Under the pieces are notes generated by a model. That model searched no databases. It had not been told where the DNA came from and saw only the letters and a program-made list of their open reading frames with translations. This document shows positions 48,215-60,100 of a stretch of DNA of 64,000 nt, one piece after another. Positions within the stretch are counted from its first letter, which is position 1, and each line of letters starts with the position of its first letter. The translations under genes were made by a program, and so were the position numbers. This DNA comes from Mycolicibacterium tusciae (lineage in GTDB: Bacteria; Actinomycetota; Actinomycetes; Mycobacteriales; Mycobacteriaceae). The stretch spans positions 496,001-560,000 of the forward strand of contig NZ_MVIM01000003.1 in NCBI RefSeq assembly GCF_002086795.1. The letters are read 5' to 3'.

Positions 48215-49663
48215 CTAGCCCGTGCTGGCCGCGGCCTTGCGGGGACGCCGGCGGCGCCTGCGCCGTGGCGCACCGTCACTGCCCTCCTCGGCCTCTGGCG
48301 AGCCTGTGTCGGCGGGTGCCGCAGGGGAGTGTGCGGCGACCGACTCCCCGCCGCGGGTGCGCCGACGGTTGCGGTTGCGGACGGGACGATCGGCCTTCTT
48401 CTCGGCGGGTGGGCGCTTGGCAGCACGATCCTTGCGCGGTTCGCCGATGGTGCCGGCGGCATCGGGGGGGATGTTCAGCTCTTCGAACAGGTGCGGCGAG
48501 CTCGAGTACGTCTCGGCCGGATCGGGGGTGTTCAGCCCGAGCGCCTTGTCGATCATCGTCCAGCGGGGCAACTCGTCCCAGTCGACCAGCGTGACCGCGA
48601 TACCCGTCTTACCGGCGCGGCCGGTGCGGCCGATGCGGTGCACGTAGGCCTGCTCGTCCTCGGGGATCTGATAGTTGATCACGTGCGTGATGTCGTCGAT
48701 ATCGATACCGCGGGCGGCGACATCGGTGGCGACGAGCACGTCGACGTCACCGGTGCGGAACGCCTTGAGCGACTTCTCGCGAGCACCCTGGCCCAGATCG
48801 CCGTGCACCGCACCGACCTTGAAGCCGCGCTCGGCGAGTTCGTCGGACACCTTCTGGGCGGTCCGCTTGGTCCTGGTGAAGATCATCGTGGCGCCGCGGC
48901 CTTCGGCCTGCAGAATGCGGGCGACCATCTCGATCTTGTCCAGCGCATGCGCGCGGTAAGCGAACTGCTCGGTGGTGTCGTGGGTGGCCGCCGAATGCGG
49001 GGCCTCGGCCCGGATGTGGGTCGGCTGGTTCATGAACGTGCGTGCCAGCGTGATGATCGGGTCCGGCATGGTCGCCGAGAACAGCATGGCCTGCCGTTCG
49101 CTCGGGATCTGACGCAGGATGCGCTCGATGTCGGGCAGGAAGCCCAGGTCGAGCATCTCGTCGGCCTCATCGAGCACCAGCATCGAGAGCCCGCCCAGCT
49201 GCAGGTGACCCTGCTGCGCGAGGTCGAGCAGACGGCCCGGCGTGCCCACCACCACGTCGACGCCCTTCTGCAGGGCCTCGATCTGGGGTTCGTAGGGTCT
49301 GCCGCCGTAGATGGAGGTGACGGTCAGCTTGCGGTCGCCGACGGTGAGGTATTTGGCCGCGATTTCGAGGTCGCTGAACACCTGCAGGCAGAGCTCGCGG
49401 GTGGGGACGACGACCAGTGCGCGCGGAATGCCGGACAACTCGCGGTCGGGGTCGGTGGTGATCCGCTGCAGCAGCGGGACGCCGAACGCGAGCGTCTTGC
49501 CCATACCGGTGCGGGCTTGGCCGATGAGGTCATCGCCCGCCAGCGCCATCGGCATGGTGAGTTCTTGGATAGCAAACGGGTGTTCCTTGCCGTCCTCGGA
49601 AAGTGCGCGCACGATTTCGTCGCGGACTCCGAGCTCAGCAAAGGTTGGATTGAGATGTGTCAT
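48215..49663 (-). CDS. rhlE: DEAD-box RNA helicase RhlE
   Basis: A 482-residue ATP-dependent RNA helicase. All core motifs are present: Q-motif (FAELGVRDEIVRAL...PFAIQ), motif I ARTGMGKTLAFG, Ia VVPTRELC, II LDEADEMLD, III SATMP, IV TMIFTRTKR, V VATDVAARGID and VI HRIGRTGRAG. The C-terminus is basic (RNRNRRRTRGG; RRRRRRRPRK), for RNA binding. ATG 49663 (MTHLNPTFAEL) puts the Q-motif at the start; an in-frame ATG at 49783 would add 40 unlikely residues. It corresponds to Rv3211. It probably acts in rRNA or mRNA remodelling, including in the cold. Confidence 0.94.
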   Translation of the reverse strand: MTHLNPTFAELGVRDEIVRALSEDGKEHPFAIQELTMPMALAGDDLIGQARTGMGKTLAFGVPLLQRITTDPDRELSGIPRALVVVPTRELCLQVFSDLEIAAKYLTVGDRKLTVTSIYGGRPYEPQIEALQKGVDVVVGTPGRLLDLAQQGHLQLGGLSMLVLDEADEMLDLGFLPDIERILRQIPSERQAMLFSATMPDPIITLARTFMNQPTHIRAEAPHSAATHDTTEQFAYRAHALDKIEMVARILQAEGRGATMIFTRTKRTAQKVSDELAERGFKVGAVHGDLGQGAREKSLKAFRTGDVDVLVATDVAARGIDIDDITHVINYQIPEDEQAYVHRIGRTGRAGKTGIAVTLVDWDELPRWTMIDKALGLNTPDPAETYSSSPHLFEELNIPPDAAGTIGEPRKDRAAKRPPAEKKADRPVRNRNRRRTRGGESVAAHSPAAPADTGSPEAEEGSDGAPRRRRRRRPRKAAASTG

Positions 49664-49896
49664 ACGCTGGGGGCTCAGCCTTTCGATTATCGATTCCTCA
49701 TGGCGTCCACGCGCGCACGAGTTCGACGAAGCTTTGCCGGGGCCCTGCGCTGAGGTAGGCGGGCCGACTGCGTGCACGCACATTTCTTAGGTAACGACGT
49801 GGTCTTTTCGACCCTGACGATGCCGCTGCCTGCATCCATGATAGCTGGCCGGGTTCGCCGTGAGAGCGCCTGGCGGCCGGCGATTAGAGTTGGGCC

Positions 49897-50613
49897 ATGA
49901 CTGCCCCCAAGTCTCCGGCACCACCTGCGGCCACTTCCGAGCAGTCGACGGACTCGGTGAGCTCGGGTGTGTCGCTCGACCATCCCGGTGTCAACGAGCT
50001 GTTCGCGCTGCTGGCATACGGCGAGGTGGCGGCGTTCTACCGACTGACCGACGAAGCGCGGATGGCGCCCAACCTGCGGGGCCGCATCAACATGGCCAGC
50101 ATGGCCGCCGCGGAGATGAACCATTACGAGGTACTGCGCGACTCGCTGGAGCGCCGGGGCGTCGACGTCGTGCCCGCGATGACGAAATACGCATCGGCCC
50201 TTGAGAATTACCACCGGTTGACCACGCCCAGCACGTGGCTGGAAGCGCTCGTCAAGACATATGTCGGCGACGCGCTGGCCGCCGATTTCTATCTCGAGAT
50301 CGCGACGTCGCTACCCACCGAGGTCGCCGACGTGGTGCGCGCGGTGCTGTCGGAGACCGGCCATTCGCAGTTCGTGGTCGCCGAGGTGCAGGCCGCCGTG
50401 ACAGCGAGCCAGAAGCAGCGCCACCGGCTGGCTTTGTGGTCGCGCCGGTTGCTCGGCGAGGCGATCACCCAGGCTCAGTATGTGCTGGCCGATCACGACG
50501 AACTCGTTGACCTCGTGATGACGAGCGGCGAGGGTCTGACCCAGATGACCGAGTTCTTCGACCGCCTCCAGCGCACCCATATGTCCCGGATGCAGGAGCT
50601 GGGCCTGGCCTGA
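49897..50613 (+). CDS. ferritin-like fold protein (Rv3210c-like)
   Basis: A 238-residue helical protein. It has the four-helix pattern of the ferritin-like superfamily, with E in LLAYGEVAAFYRL (about residue 42), E in AAAEMNHYEVL (about 73-77) with the H, and E in LSETGHSQFVV (about 151-154), the usual spacing of EX..EXXH di-iron ligands. It resembles tRNA hydroxylase MiaE-type and the M. tuberculosis Rv3210c proteins. Function is not known. TAGAGT (49885-49890) ends 6 nt before the ATG, a leaderless-type layout. It diverges from rhlE. Confidence 0.87.
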   Translation: MTAPKSPAPPAATSEQSTDSVSSGVSLDHPGVNELFALLAYGEVAAFYRLTDEARMAPNLRGRINMASMAAAEMNHYEVLRDSLERRGVDVVPAMTKYASALENYHRLTTPSTWLEALVKTYVGDALAADFYLEIATSLPTEVADVVRAVLSETGHSQFVVAEVQAAVTASQKQRHRLALWSRRLLGEAITQAQYVLADHDELVDLVMTSGEGLTQMTEFFDRLQRTHMSRMQELGLA

Positions 50614-50616
50614 CCG

Positions 50617-51375
50617 CTACTGGGTGCAGTTGGCGATCATCGTGTTGTTGCTCTGGACGGCGACCAGGGTGCCCGACGCGTCGTAGATGCCGCAGTTGAG
50701 CTGGCCGCCCACGCTGGTCGCGGTGACCGACTTCAGCTCGACACCCGGGTCCAGCACGACCGACTTCGCCCACGGCAGCGCGACGTTGACCTCGGTCTGC
50801 AGCGCCCCCTGCTGATGGGTGTAGATGACGGTGACGAGGTCCAGCAGGGGGCGGTTGCCCGTCACGCGGTAGGTGATCGTGCGCGGCGAGACCGCCGGTG
50901 CGGCCGCCGGCGGCGGCGCCACGGGGGCGGCGATCTCGGGCTGTGGGGCCGCCACGGTGGCATCCGCCGTCGGGCTCACTGTCGTGACCGTCTCGGCAGG
51001 CAGCGACGGTGCCGCGACCGCGGGGGCTGACGTGGCCGGGGCCGAGGTCGCGGTCGGGGCCGACGAGGTTCCGGTGGCCGATACCGGACCGCTGTCGCCG
51101 CCGCCGAGAATGATGCCCGTCGTGCCGATGGCGATGAACAGGATCAACCCGGCGATGCCGGCGACCCACATCCACTTCCGGTCGATGCTCTCCTCGTCGT
51201 ACTCGACGACGTCGGTGTAGTCGTCATCGTCGGGGTACTCCAGCAGCCCGTTGTATTCGAACTCGCCGGCGTCGCCGCCGGCGTAGACGGGGATCTGCTC
51301 GGTGGGTGTCAGCGAATACGGAGAATGGGCGGTATAAGGCCTGTTCATATCGGGTTCCCATGTTGTCTCGTTCAT
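50617..51375 (-). CDS. membrane protein with MmpS-like domain (Rv3209-like)
   Basis: A 252-residue protein: an acidic N-terminal cytosolic part (YPDDDDYTDVVEYDEES), a single membrane segment (about residues 78-98, WVAGIAGLILFIAIGTTGIIL), a long Ala/Pro/Thr linker (about 105-165) and a C-terminal beta-rich domain of the MmpS type (ITYRVTGNRPLLDLVTVIYT; two Cys in LNCGIYDASG and ANCTQ). MmpS proteins usually partner MmpL transporters, but no MmpL gene is here. The start at 51375 is chosen; ATG 51348 is an alternative. It ends 3 nt from the convergent ferritin-like gene. Confidence 0.82.
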   Translation of the reverse strand: MNETTWEPDMNRPYTAHSPYSLTPTEQIPVYAGGDAGEFEYNGLLEYPDDDDYTDVVEYDEESIDRKWMWVAGIAGLILFIAIGTTGIILGGGDSGPVSATGTSSAPTATSAPATSAPAVAAPSLPAETVTTVSPTADATVAAPQPEIAAPVAPPPAAAPAVSPRTITYRVTGNRPLLDLVTVIYTHQQGALQTEVNVALPWAKSVVLDPGVELKSVTATSVGGQLNCGIYDASGTLVAVQSNNTMIANCTQ

Positions 51376-51534
51376 GTATCGGGCCGATGCTATCGAGGCA
51401 CAAGTGACAGATGAGGTTCCGCGCCGGTGTGTACGGTCACGGTCCGGACTCGGTTGGGTCGCCGTTCTGCACGCGGTCCGACTCCGGCGCGAAATGCGCT
51501 TCGCTGACCGCGAACTCACCGGCGCGGCATCAGC

Positions 51535-51548
51535 GTGGACGCGTCCAC
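51535..51548. promoter_or_regulatory. 14-bp palindrome in the TB9.4/Rv3209-like promoter region
   Basis: GTGGACGCGTCCAC is a perfect palindrome. TAGCCT (51549-51554), directly next to it, is a possible -10 for the TB9.4-like gene. It lies in the 249-bp divergent gap 51376-51624, which otherwise holds no visible gene. An operator role is inferred. Confidence 0.45.
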
Positions 51549-51624
51549 TAGCCTTACGTCAAGGTTCTTCGAGGGCTTCTCGAGCAACACGGAAGTTATG
51601 GAAAAGACGGAAAGGGTTCACAGC

Positions 51625-53733
<2,109 letters not shown>

Positions 53734-53832
53734 GCATCGATCGTCTGGCGCCTCCCGGGAAGCCTCACGACGCGTTCGCTGTTGTGGAATGTGCCTATTG
53801 TTGGGGCAGCACAGCCAATCAAGGAGCATTCG

Positions 53833-55011
53833 GTGACGACAGCGTTGCCGCCGCTGGTAGAACCGGCGGCCGAACTCACGCGTGAAGAGGTGCAGCGCTA
53901 CAGCCGCCACCTCATCATTCCGGACCTCGGTCTGGACGGGCAGAAACGGCTCAAGAACGCCAAGGTGCTTGTCATCGGCGCAGGCGGGCTGGGTTCGCCG
54001 ACCCTGCTGTACCTGGCCGCCGCCGGGGTGGGAAAGATCGGGATCGTCGAGTTCGACGTGGTCGACGAATCGAACCTGCAACGTCAGATCATCCACGGCC
54101 AGTCCGATATCGGCCGGTCGAAGGCCGAGAGCGCGCGCGACTCCATCCTCGAGGTCAACCCGCTGGTCGAGGTGCAACTGCACGAGTTTCGGCTCGAGCC
54201 GGACAACGCCGTCGAACTCTTCGAGCAGTACGACCTGATCCTCGACGGCACCGACAACTTCGCCACCCGCTACCTGGTCAACGACGCCGCGGTACTGGCG
54301 GGCAAGCCGTACGTCTGGGGCTCGATCTACCGGTTCGAGGGTCAGGTCTCGGTGTTCTGGGAGGACGCGCCCGACGGTCTGGGCCTGAACTACCGGGATC
54401 TGTACCCCGAGCCGCCGCCGCCTGGGATGGTCCCGTCCTGCGCCGAGGGTGGCGTGCTGGGCATTCTGTGCGCGTCCGTCGCGTCGGTGATGGGCACCGA
54501 GGCCATCAAGCTGATCACGGGCATCGGTGAGCCGCTGCTCGGCCGGCTGATGGTGTACGACGCACTCGACATGACGTATCGCACGATCAAGATCCGCAAG
54601 GATCCGGCCATCCCGAAGATCACGGAGCTCATCGACTACGAGGAATTCTGCGGTGTGGTGTCCGAGGCTGCGGCCGAGGCCGCCGCCGACTCCACGATCA
54701 CCCCGCGTGAACTGCGTGACCTGTTGGACACGGGCAAGCCGCTGGCGCTGATCGACGTGCGCGAACCCGTTGAGTGGGACATCAACAGAATCGAGGGCGC
54801 CGAGCTGATCCCCAAGGGCGCGTTCGAAACGGGTGAAGCGCTTTCCAAGCTGCAGGTGGACCGTACGCCGGTGTTCTACTGCAAGACCGGCGTGCGCTCG
54901 GCCGAGGTGCTGGCCATCGTCAAGAAAGCCGGCTTCTCCGACGCGAAGCACGTGCAGGGCGGCATCGTCGCCTGGGGAAAGCAACTCGAACCCGACATGG
55001 TGATGTACTAA
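53833..55011 (+). CDS. moeZ: adenylyltransferase/sulfurtransferase MoeZ
   Basis: A 392-residue two-domain protein. The N-terminal MoeB/ThiF domain (about 20-260) binds ATP through VIGAGGLGSPTLLYLAAAGVG and adenylates the C-terminus of small sulfur carrier proteins (MoaD, CysO, ThiS). The C-terminal rhodanese domain (about 290-390) has the active Cys in FYCKTGVRSAE. It supplies sulfur to molybdopterin, thiamine and cysteine synthesis. GTG 53833 has AAGGAG at 6 nt. It corresponds to Rv3206c (moeB1/moeZ), of the same length. Confidence 0.96.
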   Translation: MTTALPPLVEPAAELTREEVQRYSRHLIIPDLGLDGQKRLKNAKVLVIGAGGLGSPTLLYLAAAGVGKIGIVEFDVVDESNLQRQIIHGQSDIGRSKAESARDSILEVNPLVEVQLHEFRLEPDNAVELFEQYDLILDGTDNFATRYLVNDAAVLAGKPYVWGSIYRFEGQVSVFWEDAPDGLGLNYRDLYPEPPPPGMVPSCAEGGVLGILCASVASVMGTEAIKLITGIGEPLLGRLMVYDALDMTYRTIKIRKDPAIPKITELIDYEEFCGVVSEAAAEAAADSTITPRELRDLLDTGKPLALIDVREPVEWDINRIEGAELIPKGAFETGEALSKLQVDRTPVFYCKTGVRSAEVLAIVKKAGFSDAKHVQGGIVAWGKQLEPDMVMY

Positions 55012-55047
55012 CGGCCCGTTTGCCCGACCTGCGCTTACGCTGATGCG

Positions 55048-55902
55048 GTGAGTGTCGAGCAACCGCCTGATCATGTGCTGGCGGGGTTCGGGTTGAGCGG
55101 AGTTCAACCTGTGCCGCTCGGGTCGAGCTGGGAGGGCGGCTGGCGCTGCGGCGAGGTCGTGCTGTCGATGGTCGCCGACCACGCGCGTGCAGCATGGTCG
55201 GCGAAGGTGCGCGAGACGCTGTTCGTCGACGGTGTGCGCCTGGCCAGGCCCGTGCGCTCGACCGACGGCCGCTACGTGGTGGCGGGCTGGCGCGCCGACA
55301 CCTTCGTCGCGGGAACCCCGGAACCGCGTCACGACGAAGTGGTGTCTGCGGCCGTGCGGTTGCACGAGGCGACGGCCAAGCTCGAGCGTCCGCGTTTCCT
55401 GACTCAGCCACCGGTGGCGCCGTGGGCCGACGTCGACGTGTTCATCGCCGCCGACCGGGCCGCATGGGAAGAGCGTCCCCTGCACTCGCTGCCGCCGGGC
55501 GCGCGGGTGTCGCCCGGGTCTGCGGACGGTCAGAAGTCCGTCGAGCTGATCGGTCAGTTGGCCACACTGCGCAGGCCGACCAAGAGTCCCAGCCAGCTGG
55601 TCCACGGAGACCTCTACGGCACAGTGCTTTTCGCCGGTACGGCGGCCCCGGGAATCACCGACATCACGCCGTATTGGCGGCCGGCATCGTGGGCTGCCGG
55701 AGTGGTGGTCGTCGACGCGTTGTCATGGGGTGAGGCCGACGACGGGCTCATCGAACGGTGGAGCCCCCTGCCGGAATGGCCGCAGATGTTGTTGCGCGCG
55801 TTGATGTTCCGCCTCGCGGTCCACGCGCTGCATCCACGGTCGACGGCCGCGGCGTTTCCAGGCCTGGCGCGCACAGCCGCGTTGGTGCGCCTGGTCCTCT
55901 AA
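55048..55902 (+). CDS. TIGR02569-family protein (phosphotransferase-like)
   Basis: A 284-residue protein of the actinobacterial TIGR02569 family (Rv3205c-like), distantly related to aminoglycoside phosphotransferases. The catalytic loop resembles HGDLYGTVLF (about residues 189-198), in which the usual Asn after HGDxxxxN is replaced by Val or Leu; the DxD metal site is also weak (GITDITPYW). It may be a degenerate kinase. TACGCT (55036-55041) ends 6 nt before GTG 55048, suggesting a leaderless mRNA. It converges on the alkyltransferase-like gene. Confidence 0.85.
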   Translation: MSVEQPPDHVLAGFGLSGVQPVPLGSSWEGGWRCGEVVLSMVADHARAAWSAKVRETLFVDGVRLARPVRSTDGRYVVAGWRADTFVAGTPEPRHDEVVSAAVRLHEATAKLERPRFLTQPPVAPWADVDVFIAADRAAWEERPLHSLPPGARVSPGSADGQKSVELIGQLATLRRPTKSPSQLVHGDLYGTVLFAGTAAPGITDITPYWRPASWAAGVVVVDALSWGEADDGLIERWSPLPEWPQMLLRALMFRLAVHALHPRSTAAAFPGLARTAALVRLVL

Positions 55903-55912
55903 CTCCAGTGCC

Positions 55913-55975
55913 GCCGAACGTGGGTTACCCGCACACAAAATGCGGCCTCGGCGTGTTATTACCCCACACTCGGCG
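55913..55975. repeat. hairpin repeat, family B copy 2
   Basis: Left arm GCCGAACGTGGGTTACCCGC (55913-55932) matches the family B arm at 38069; the right arm (about 55951-55975, TTACCCCACACTCGGCG) pairs only partly. It lies between two convergent genes, 10 nt after the first stop. It contains no U-tract. Confidence 0.65.
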
Positions 55976-55979
55976 CGGC

Positions 55980-56276
55980 TCAGAACTCGTGACGCACATC
56001 GCGCAGCGGGATCCGACCGTCCTCGGACAGCACACCTTCGGCCCGTAGCAACTCCAACTGCTGGGTGGTCAGGTGCGGTGCCGGGCGCCCCGAGGCGCGG
56101 ATCACGCGATGCCAGGGCAGATCCGACGAATCGGTGCGCATGATCCAGCCGACGATCCGGGGGCTGGAAAGGCCCGCGACGTCGGCGATGTCGCCGTAGG
56201 TCGATACGCGTCCCGGCGGGATGGACGCGACGAGGGCGCGCACGGTCTCGACCTGTTCGTCGGTGATGGCCGCCAT
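55980..56276 (-). CDS. alkyltransferase-like protein (ATL, MGMT family)
   Basis: A 98-residue protein of the O6-alkylguanine DNA alkyltransferase C-terminal fold. The HTH region (PPGRVSTYGDIADVAGLSSPRIVGW) is intact. The catalytic PCHR motif is PWHR with Trp55 in place of the reactive Cys. Such ATL proteins bind alkylated guanine, cannot repair it directly, and pass it to nucleotide excision repair. It corresponds to Rv3204. The start follows directly after the stop of the hydrolase gene (TAGATG), so the two are coupled. Confidence 0.93.
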   Translation of the reverse strand: MAAITDEQVETVRALVASIPPGRVSTYGDIADVAGLSSPRIVGWIMRTDSSDLPWHRVIRASGRPAPHLTTQQLELLRAEGVLSEDGRIPLRDVRHEF

Positions 56277-57041
56277 CTACCCGAGAGCCTTGCGGATCAC
56301 CGCCGCCGTTTCGACGGGGAGCGCTTGAGCGACCATGTGGTCACAGTCGAAGTCGATGAGCGTGAGGTCGCGTTCGGGTGCCAGTCCCGCGAGCAGCTCT
56401 TCGGTGACATACGGCGGGCTGGTTCGGCTCGCCCGGACGAGAGTGGTGGGAATAGTGTTGGGCGGTAACGTGATTGGCCGGGCCAGCTCGCTCCAGTACG
56501 ACATCATCGCCGGGATGCTGATGCGCCAGCCGACGCGCCCGTTGACCTGATCGTCGAGGTGCTCGTCGAGCTCGCGATCCAACTCCTCGGCGGGGACATC
56601 AGCCCATGAGCCGTAGGCCTTCTCGTCGCGCGCCTCGGCACGGTCGGTGTAGTCGGGTGAGGCCAGCATGTCTTCGGCGATATCGCGCATCCATCCGCCG
56701 TCCAGTCCCACCGCGGGGTCGAGCAGCACCAGCGCGGAGACCAGATCCGGACGGGATGCGGCCAGCTTCAGCGCCACGGCGCCGCCGAACGAATGCCCGA
56801 CGACGACGGCGGGAACGTCGAGCAGTGCGGCCAGTGCCGCGACGTTGGCGTCGATGGTCCAGGGTGCGGCCCACGTCGAACGTCCATGACCCAGCAGGTC
56901 CGGTGCGGCAACCGCGAATTCGGCAAGGTGTCGCGTGGCCAGGGTCTGCCACCGTTGCCCGTGCCCGGTCAAGCCATGGATGGCCAGGACCTGTATCGGA
57001 CCCGGCGGGCCGTATCGGTTCAGGTGCAGTGGTTCGCTCAC
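56277..57041 (-). CDS. lipV: alpha/beta hydrolase (LipV-like)
   Basis: A 254-residue soluble hydrolase. The nucleophile elbow is GHSFGG (about residues 83-88, Ser85), with the oxyanion region IHGLTGHGQRW and the catalytic His in DCDHMVAQ near residue 236; an Asp lies in FDCD or TLIDFD. It resembles M. tuberculosis LipV (Rv3203), an esterase/lipase. No signal peptide is seen. The substrate is unknown. It is upstream of the ATL gene with no gap, and diverges from adnA across 64 bp. Confidence 0.9.
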   Translation of the reverse strand: MSEPLHLNRYGPPGPIQVLAIHGLTGHGQRWQTLATRHLAEFAVAAPDLLGHGRSTWAAPWTIDANVAALAALLDVPAVVVGHSFGGAVALKLAASRPDLVSALVLLDPAVGLDGGWMRDIAEDMLASPDYTDRAEARDEKAYGSWADVPAEELDRELDEHLDDQVNGRVGWRISIPAMMSYWSELARPITLPPNTIPTTLVRASRTSPPYVTEELLAGLAPERDLTLIDFDCDHMVAQALPVETAAVIRKALG

Positions 57042-57105
57042 TCCTGTGATGCTGCCAGCCGGTCGGTGCGGCTGACTTGTCGGACCCCCGTGGTGTTATT
57101 CGGGC

Positions 57106-60100
57106 ATGTCCGCACCGCACACCGATCTGACGCCGACCGCGCTCACCGAACCCGGAATGCGCGGCGTGGTACGGGTGCTCGGGGGAGCCGGCACCGGTAA
57201 GAGCACTCTGCTCGTCGATGTCGCTGCGGCCCACATCGCGGCAGGCACCGACCCGGAATCGGTTCTGCTGCTGACGGGTTCGGCGCGCCTCGGCGTGCAG
57301 GCGCGCGCGGCGATCACGTCGGTACTGCTCGAGGCGGGCACCCGTGCGGTCGTTCGCGAACCATTGGTCCGCACGGTGCACTCCTACGCCTTCGCGGTGT
57401 TGCGTCTCGCCGCGCAGCGCAAGGGTGATCCGCCGCCGCGGTTGGTGACCAGTGCCGAACAGGACGGCATCATCCGCGAACTGCTCGCAGGCGATCTCGA
57501 AGACGGTGACCGGTCCGCCGTGGCGTGGCCCGCGCAGCTGCGGCCCGCGCTGAGCACCGTCGGCTTCGCCAACGAACTGCGTGACCTGTTGGCGCGCTGC
57601 ACTGAACGCGGTGTGGATCCCGTCGAGCTGCAGCGCATCGGGCGGCGGGCCGGCCGACCCGAATGGCTGGCCGCCGGACAGTTCGCCCAGGCCTACGAAC
57701 AGATCATGCTGCTGCGTTCGGCGGTCGGAATGGCCGCGCCGCAGGCCACCGTGCCCGCGCTGGGCGCCGCCGAACTGGTGGGTGCAGCGTTGGAAGCGCT
57801 GGCGACCGACGACGATCTGCTGGCCGCCGAGCGTGCACGCATCAAACTGCTCCTGGTCGACGACGCTCAACATCTGGATCCACAGGCGGCCCGCCTTGTC
57901 CGGGTGCTGTCAGTCGGTGCCGAGCTCTCCATCCTCGCCGGCGACCCGAACCAGTCGGTGTTCGGTTACCGCGGAGCCGATCCCGCGCTGCTGCGCGGCG
58001 ACGAGCCGGTGCTCGCCCTCACTGAATCTCGCCGCTGCGCGCCCGCCATCGCACGGGCCATCACCGGCGTCGCTCAACGGCTTCCGGGTGCCGACGAGGC
58101 GCGCCGTGTCGACGGCGTCGACGGCGACCGCGGCTCGGTGTCGGTACGCATCGCGGCGTCGCCGCACGCCGAATCCGCGGTGATCGCCGATGCGCTGCGG
58201 CGGGCCCATCTGGTCGACGGGATCCCGTGGTCCCAGATGGCGGTGATCGTGCGATCGGTGCCGCGACTGGGATCCACCCTCGCACGTGCCCTCACCACGG
58301 CGGGCGTGCCCGTGGAGTTGCCGAACCCGACCGCGCCGCTGGCCGACCAGCCGGCGGTGCAGGCCCTGCTGACAGTGTTGGAGGCGACCGAACGCGAACT
58401 TGACGGGGCGCAGGCGCTGTCACTGCTGACCGGGCCCATCGGCCGGGTCGACCCCGTGTCGCTGCGGCAGCTGCGACGGGCGCTGCGTCGCCTGGACGGT
58501 TCTTCCCCGCCCCGCGAACTCGGCGATCTACTGGTCGACGCCCTGCAGGCCGACGCGGATACCGAGGGACTGTCCGCGGAACTCGCCCGGCCCCTGCGCC
58601 GGGTCGGCGCGGTGCTGTCCGCCGCGCGCCGCTCCGCGTCCGAGGGTGGCGATCCGCGATACACACTCTGGCAGGCGTGGCACCGGTCCGGTCTGCAGCG
58701 CCGCTGGCTCACGGTCAGCGAACGCGGCGGCGCAGCGGGCGCCCAAGCCGACCGCGATCTCGATGCCGTCACCGCCTTCTTCGACATCGCCGAGCAGTAC
58801 GTGAATCGCACCGCAGGCGCATCGTTGCGCGGACTCCTCGATCACGTCAGCGCGCTCGGCCTGCCGTCTGCCTCGCGCGATGATCGCGCCACCGGCGACG
58901 CCGTTCCGGTGCTGAGCGCGCATGCGGCGCTCGGTGGCGAGTGGCAGTTCGTCGTGATCGCGGGATTGCAGGAAGGGCTGTGGCCCAACATGATCCCGCG
59001 CGGGGGCGTGCTGGGAACGCAGCAGCTGGTCGATGTGCTCGACGGGGTGGTGACGCCGAACGACAGGGCGGTCTCGACGCGCGCGCCGCTGCTGGCCGAG
59101 GAGCGCAGGCTGCTCATCGCGGCTATGGGCCGCACCCGCAACCGGCTGCTGGTGACCGCGGTCGACAGCGACTGCGGAGACGAGTCGATGCTGCCGTCGC
59201 CGTTCTGCTACGAATTGACCTCGCTGGTCACCGATCCCGATCCCGAGCCCCCGGTTCCGGTGCACGCACCGAAGGTGCTGGCGCCGACGGCCCTGGTCGG
59301 GCGTCTGCGCGCGGTGGTTTGCGCCCCGGCCGACGATGTCGAGGACGGCGTACGCGCCTGCGCGGCGGCACAACTGGCCCGGCTGGCGCAGGGTGGCGTA
59401 CCCGGTGCCGATCCCGGCCAGTGGTACGCCACCACGCAGCTCTCCACCGACGAACCCCTGTGGTGCGGTGACGAGCACACCGTGACGTTGTCGCCGTCGA
59501 CGCTGCAGATGCTGACGGACTGCCCGCTGCGCTGGCTGCTCGAACGCCACGGCGGCAACGACGTACGCGATGTGCGGTCGGCGATCGGCTCGCTGCTGCA
59601 TGCATTGGTCGCCGATCCGGGCAAGACCCAGAATCAAATGCTCAACGACCTCGAAAGGGTGTGGGAAAAACTGCCGTTCGATGCGCAGTGGCATTCGGAG
59701 AACGAGTTGGAGCGCCACCGGTTGATGCTGTCGACGTTCGCGCAGTGGCGGGAGAAGAGCCGCGATCAGCTGACCGAGGCCGGTACCGAGGTCGACGTCG
59801 CGGGCGAGATGGTCAAACCGACCGGTGAGGGCCCCGGAGTGAGGATCCGCGGTCGGCTGGACCGGCTGGAACGCGACAGCGAGGGACGGCTGGTGGTCGT
59901 CGACGTCAAGACCGGCAAGAGCCCGGTCACCAAGGACGAGGCTCAGCGGCACGCCCAGCTCGCGATGTATCAGCTGGCCATCGCCGAAGGGCTGCTGCCG
60001 CAGGGGGAGGAGCCGGGCGGCGGCAAGCTGGTGTATCTCGGCAAAACCAGCGGCGGCAAGGCGGCCGAGCGTGAGCAAGACGCGCTGACGCCCGAGTCCC

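Noticed and set aside
49664..49783. 40-residue N-terminal extension of RhlE
   Set aside because: The extra residues lack similarity to helicases and the family start is close to the Q-motif; kept only as an alternative start.
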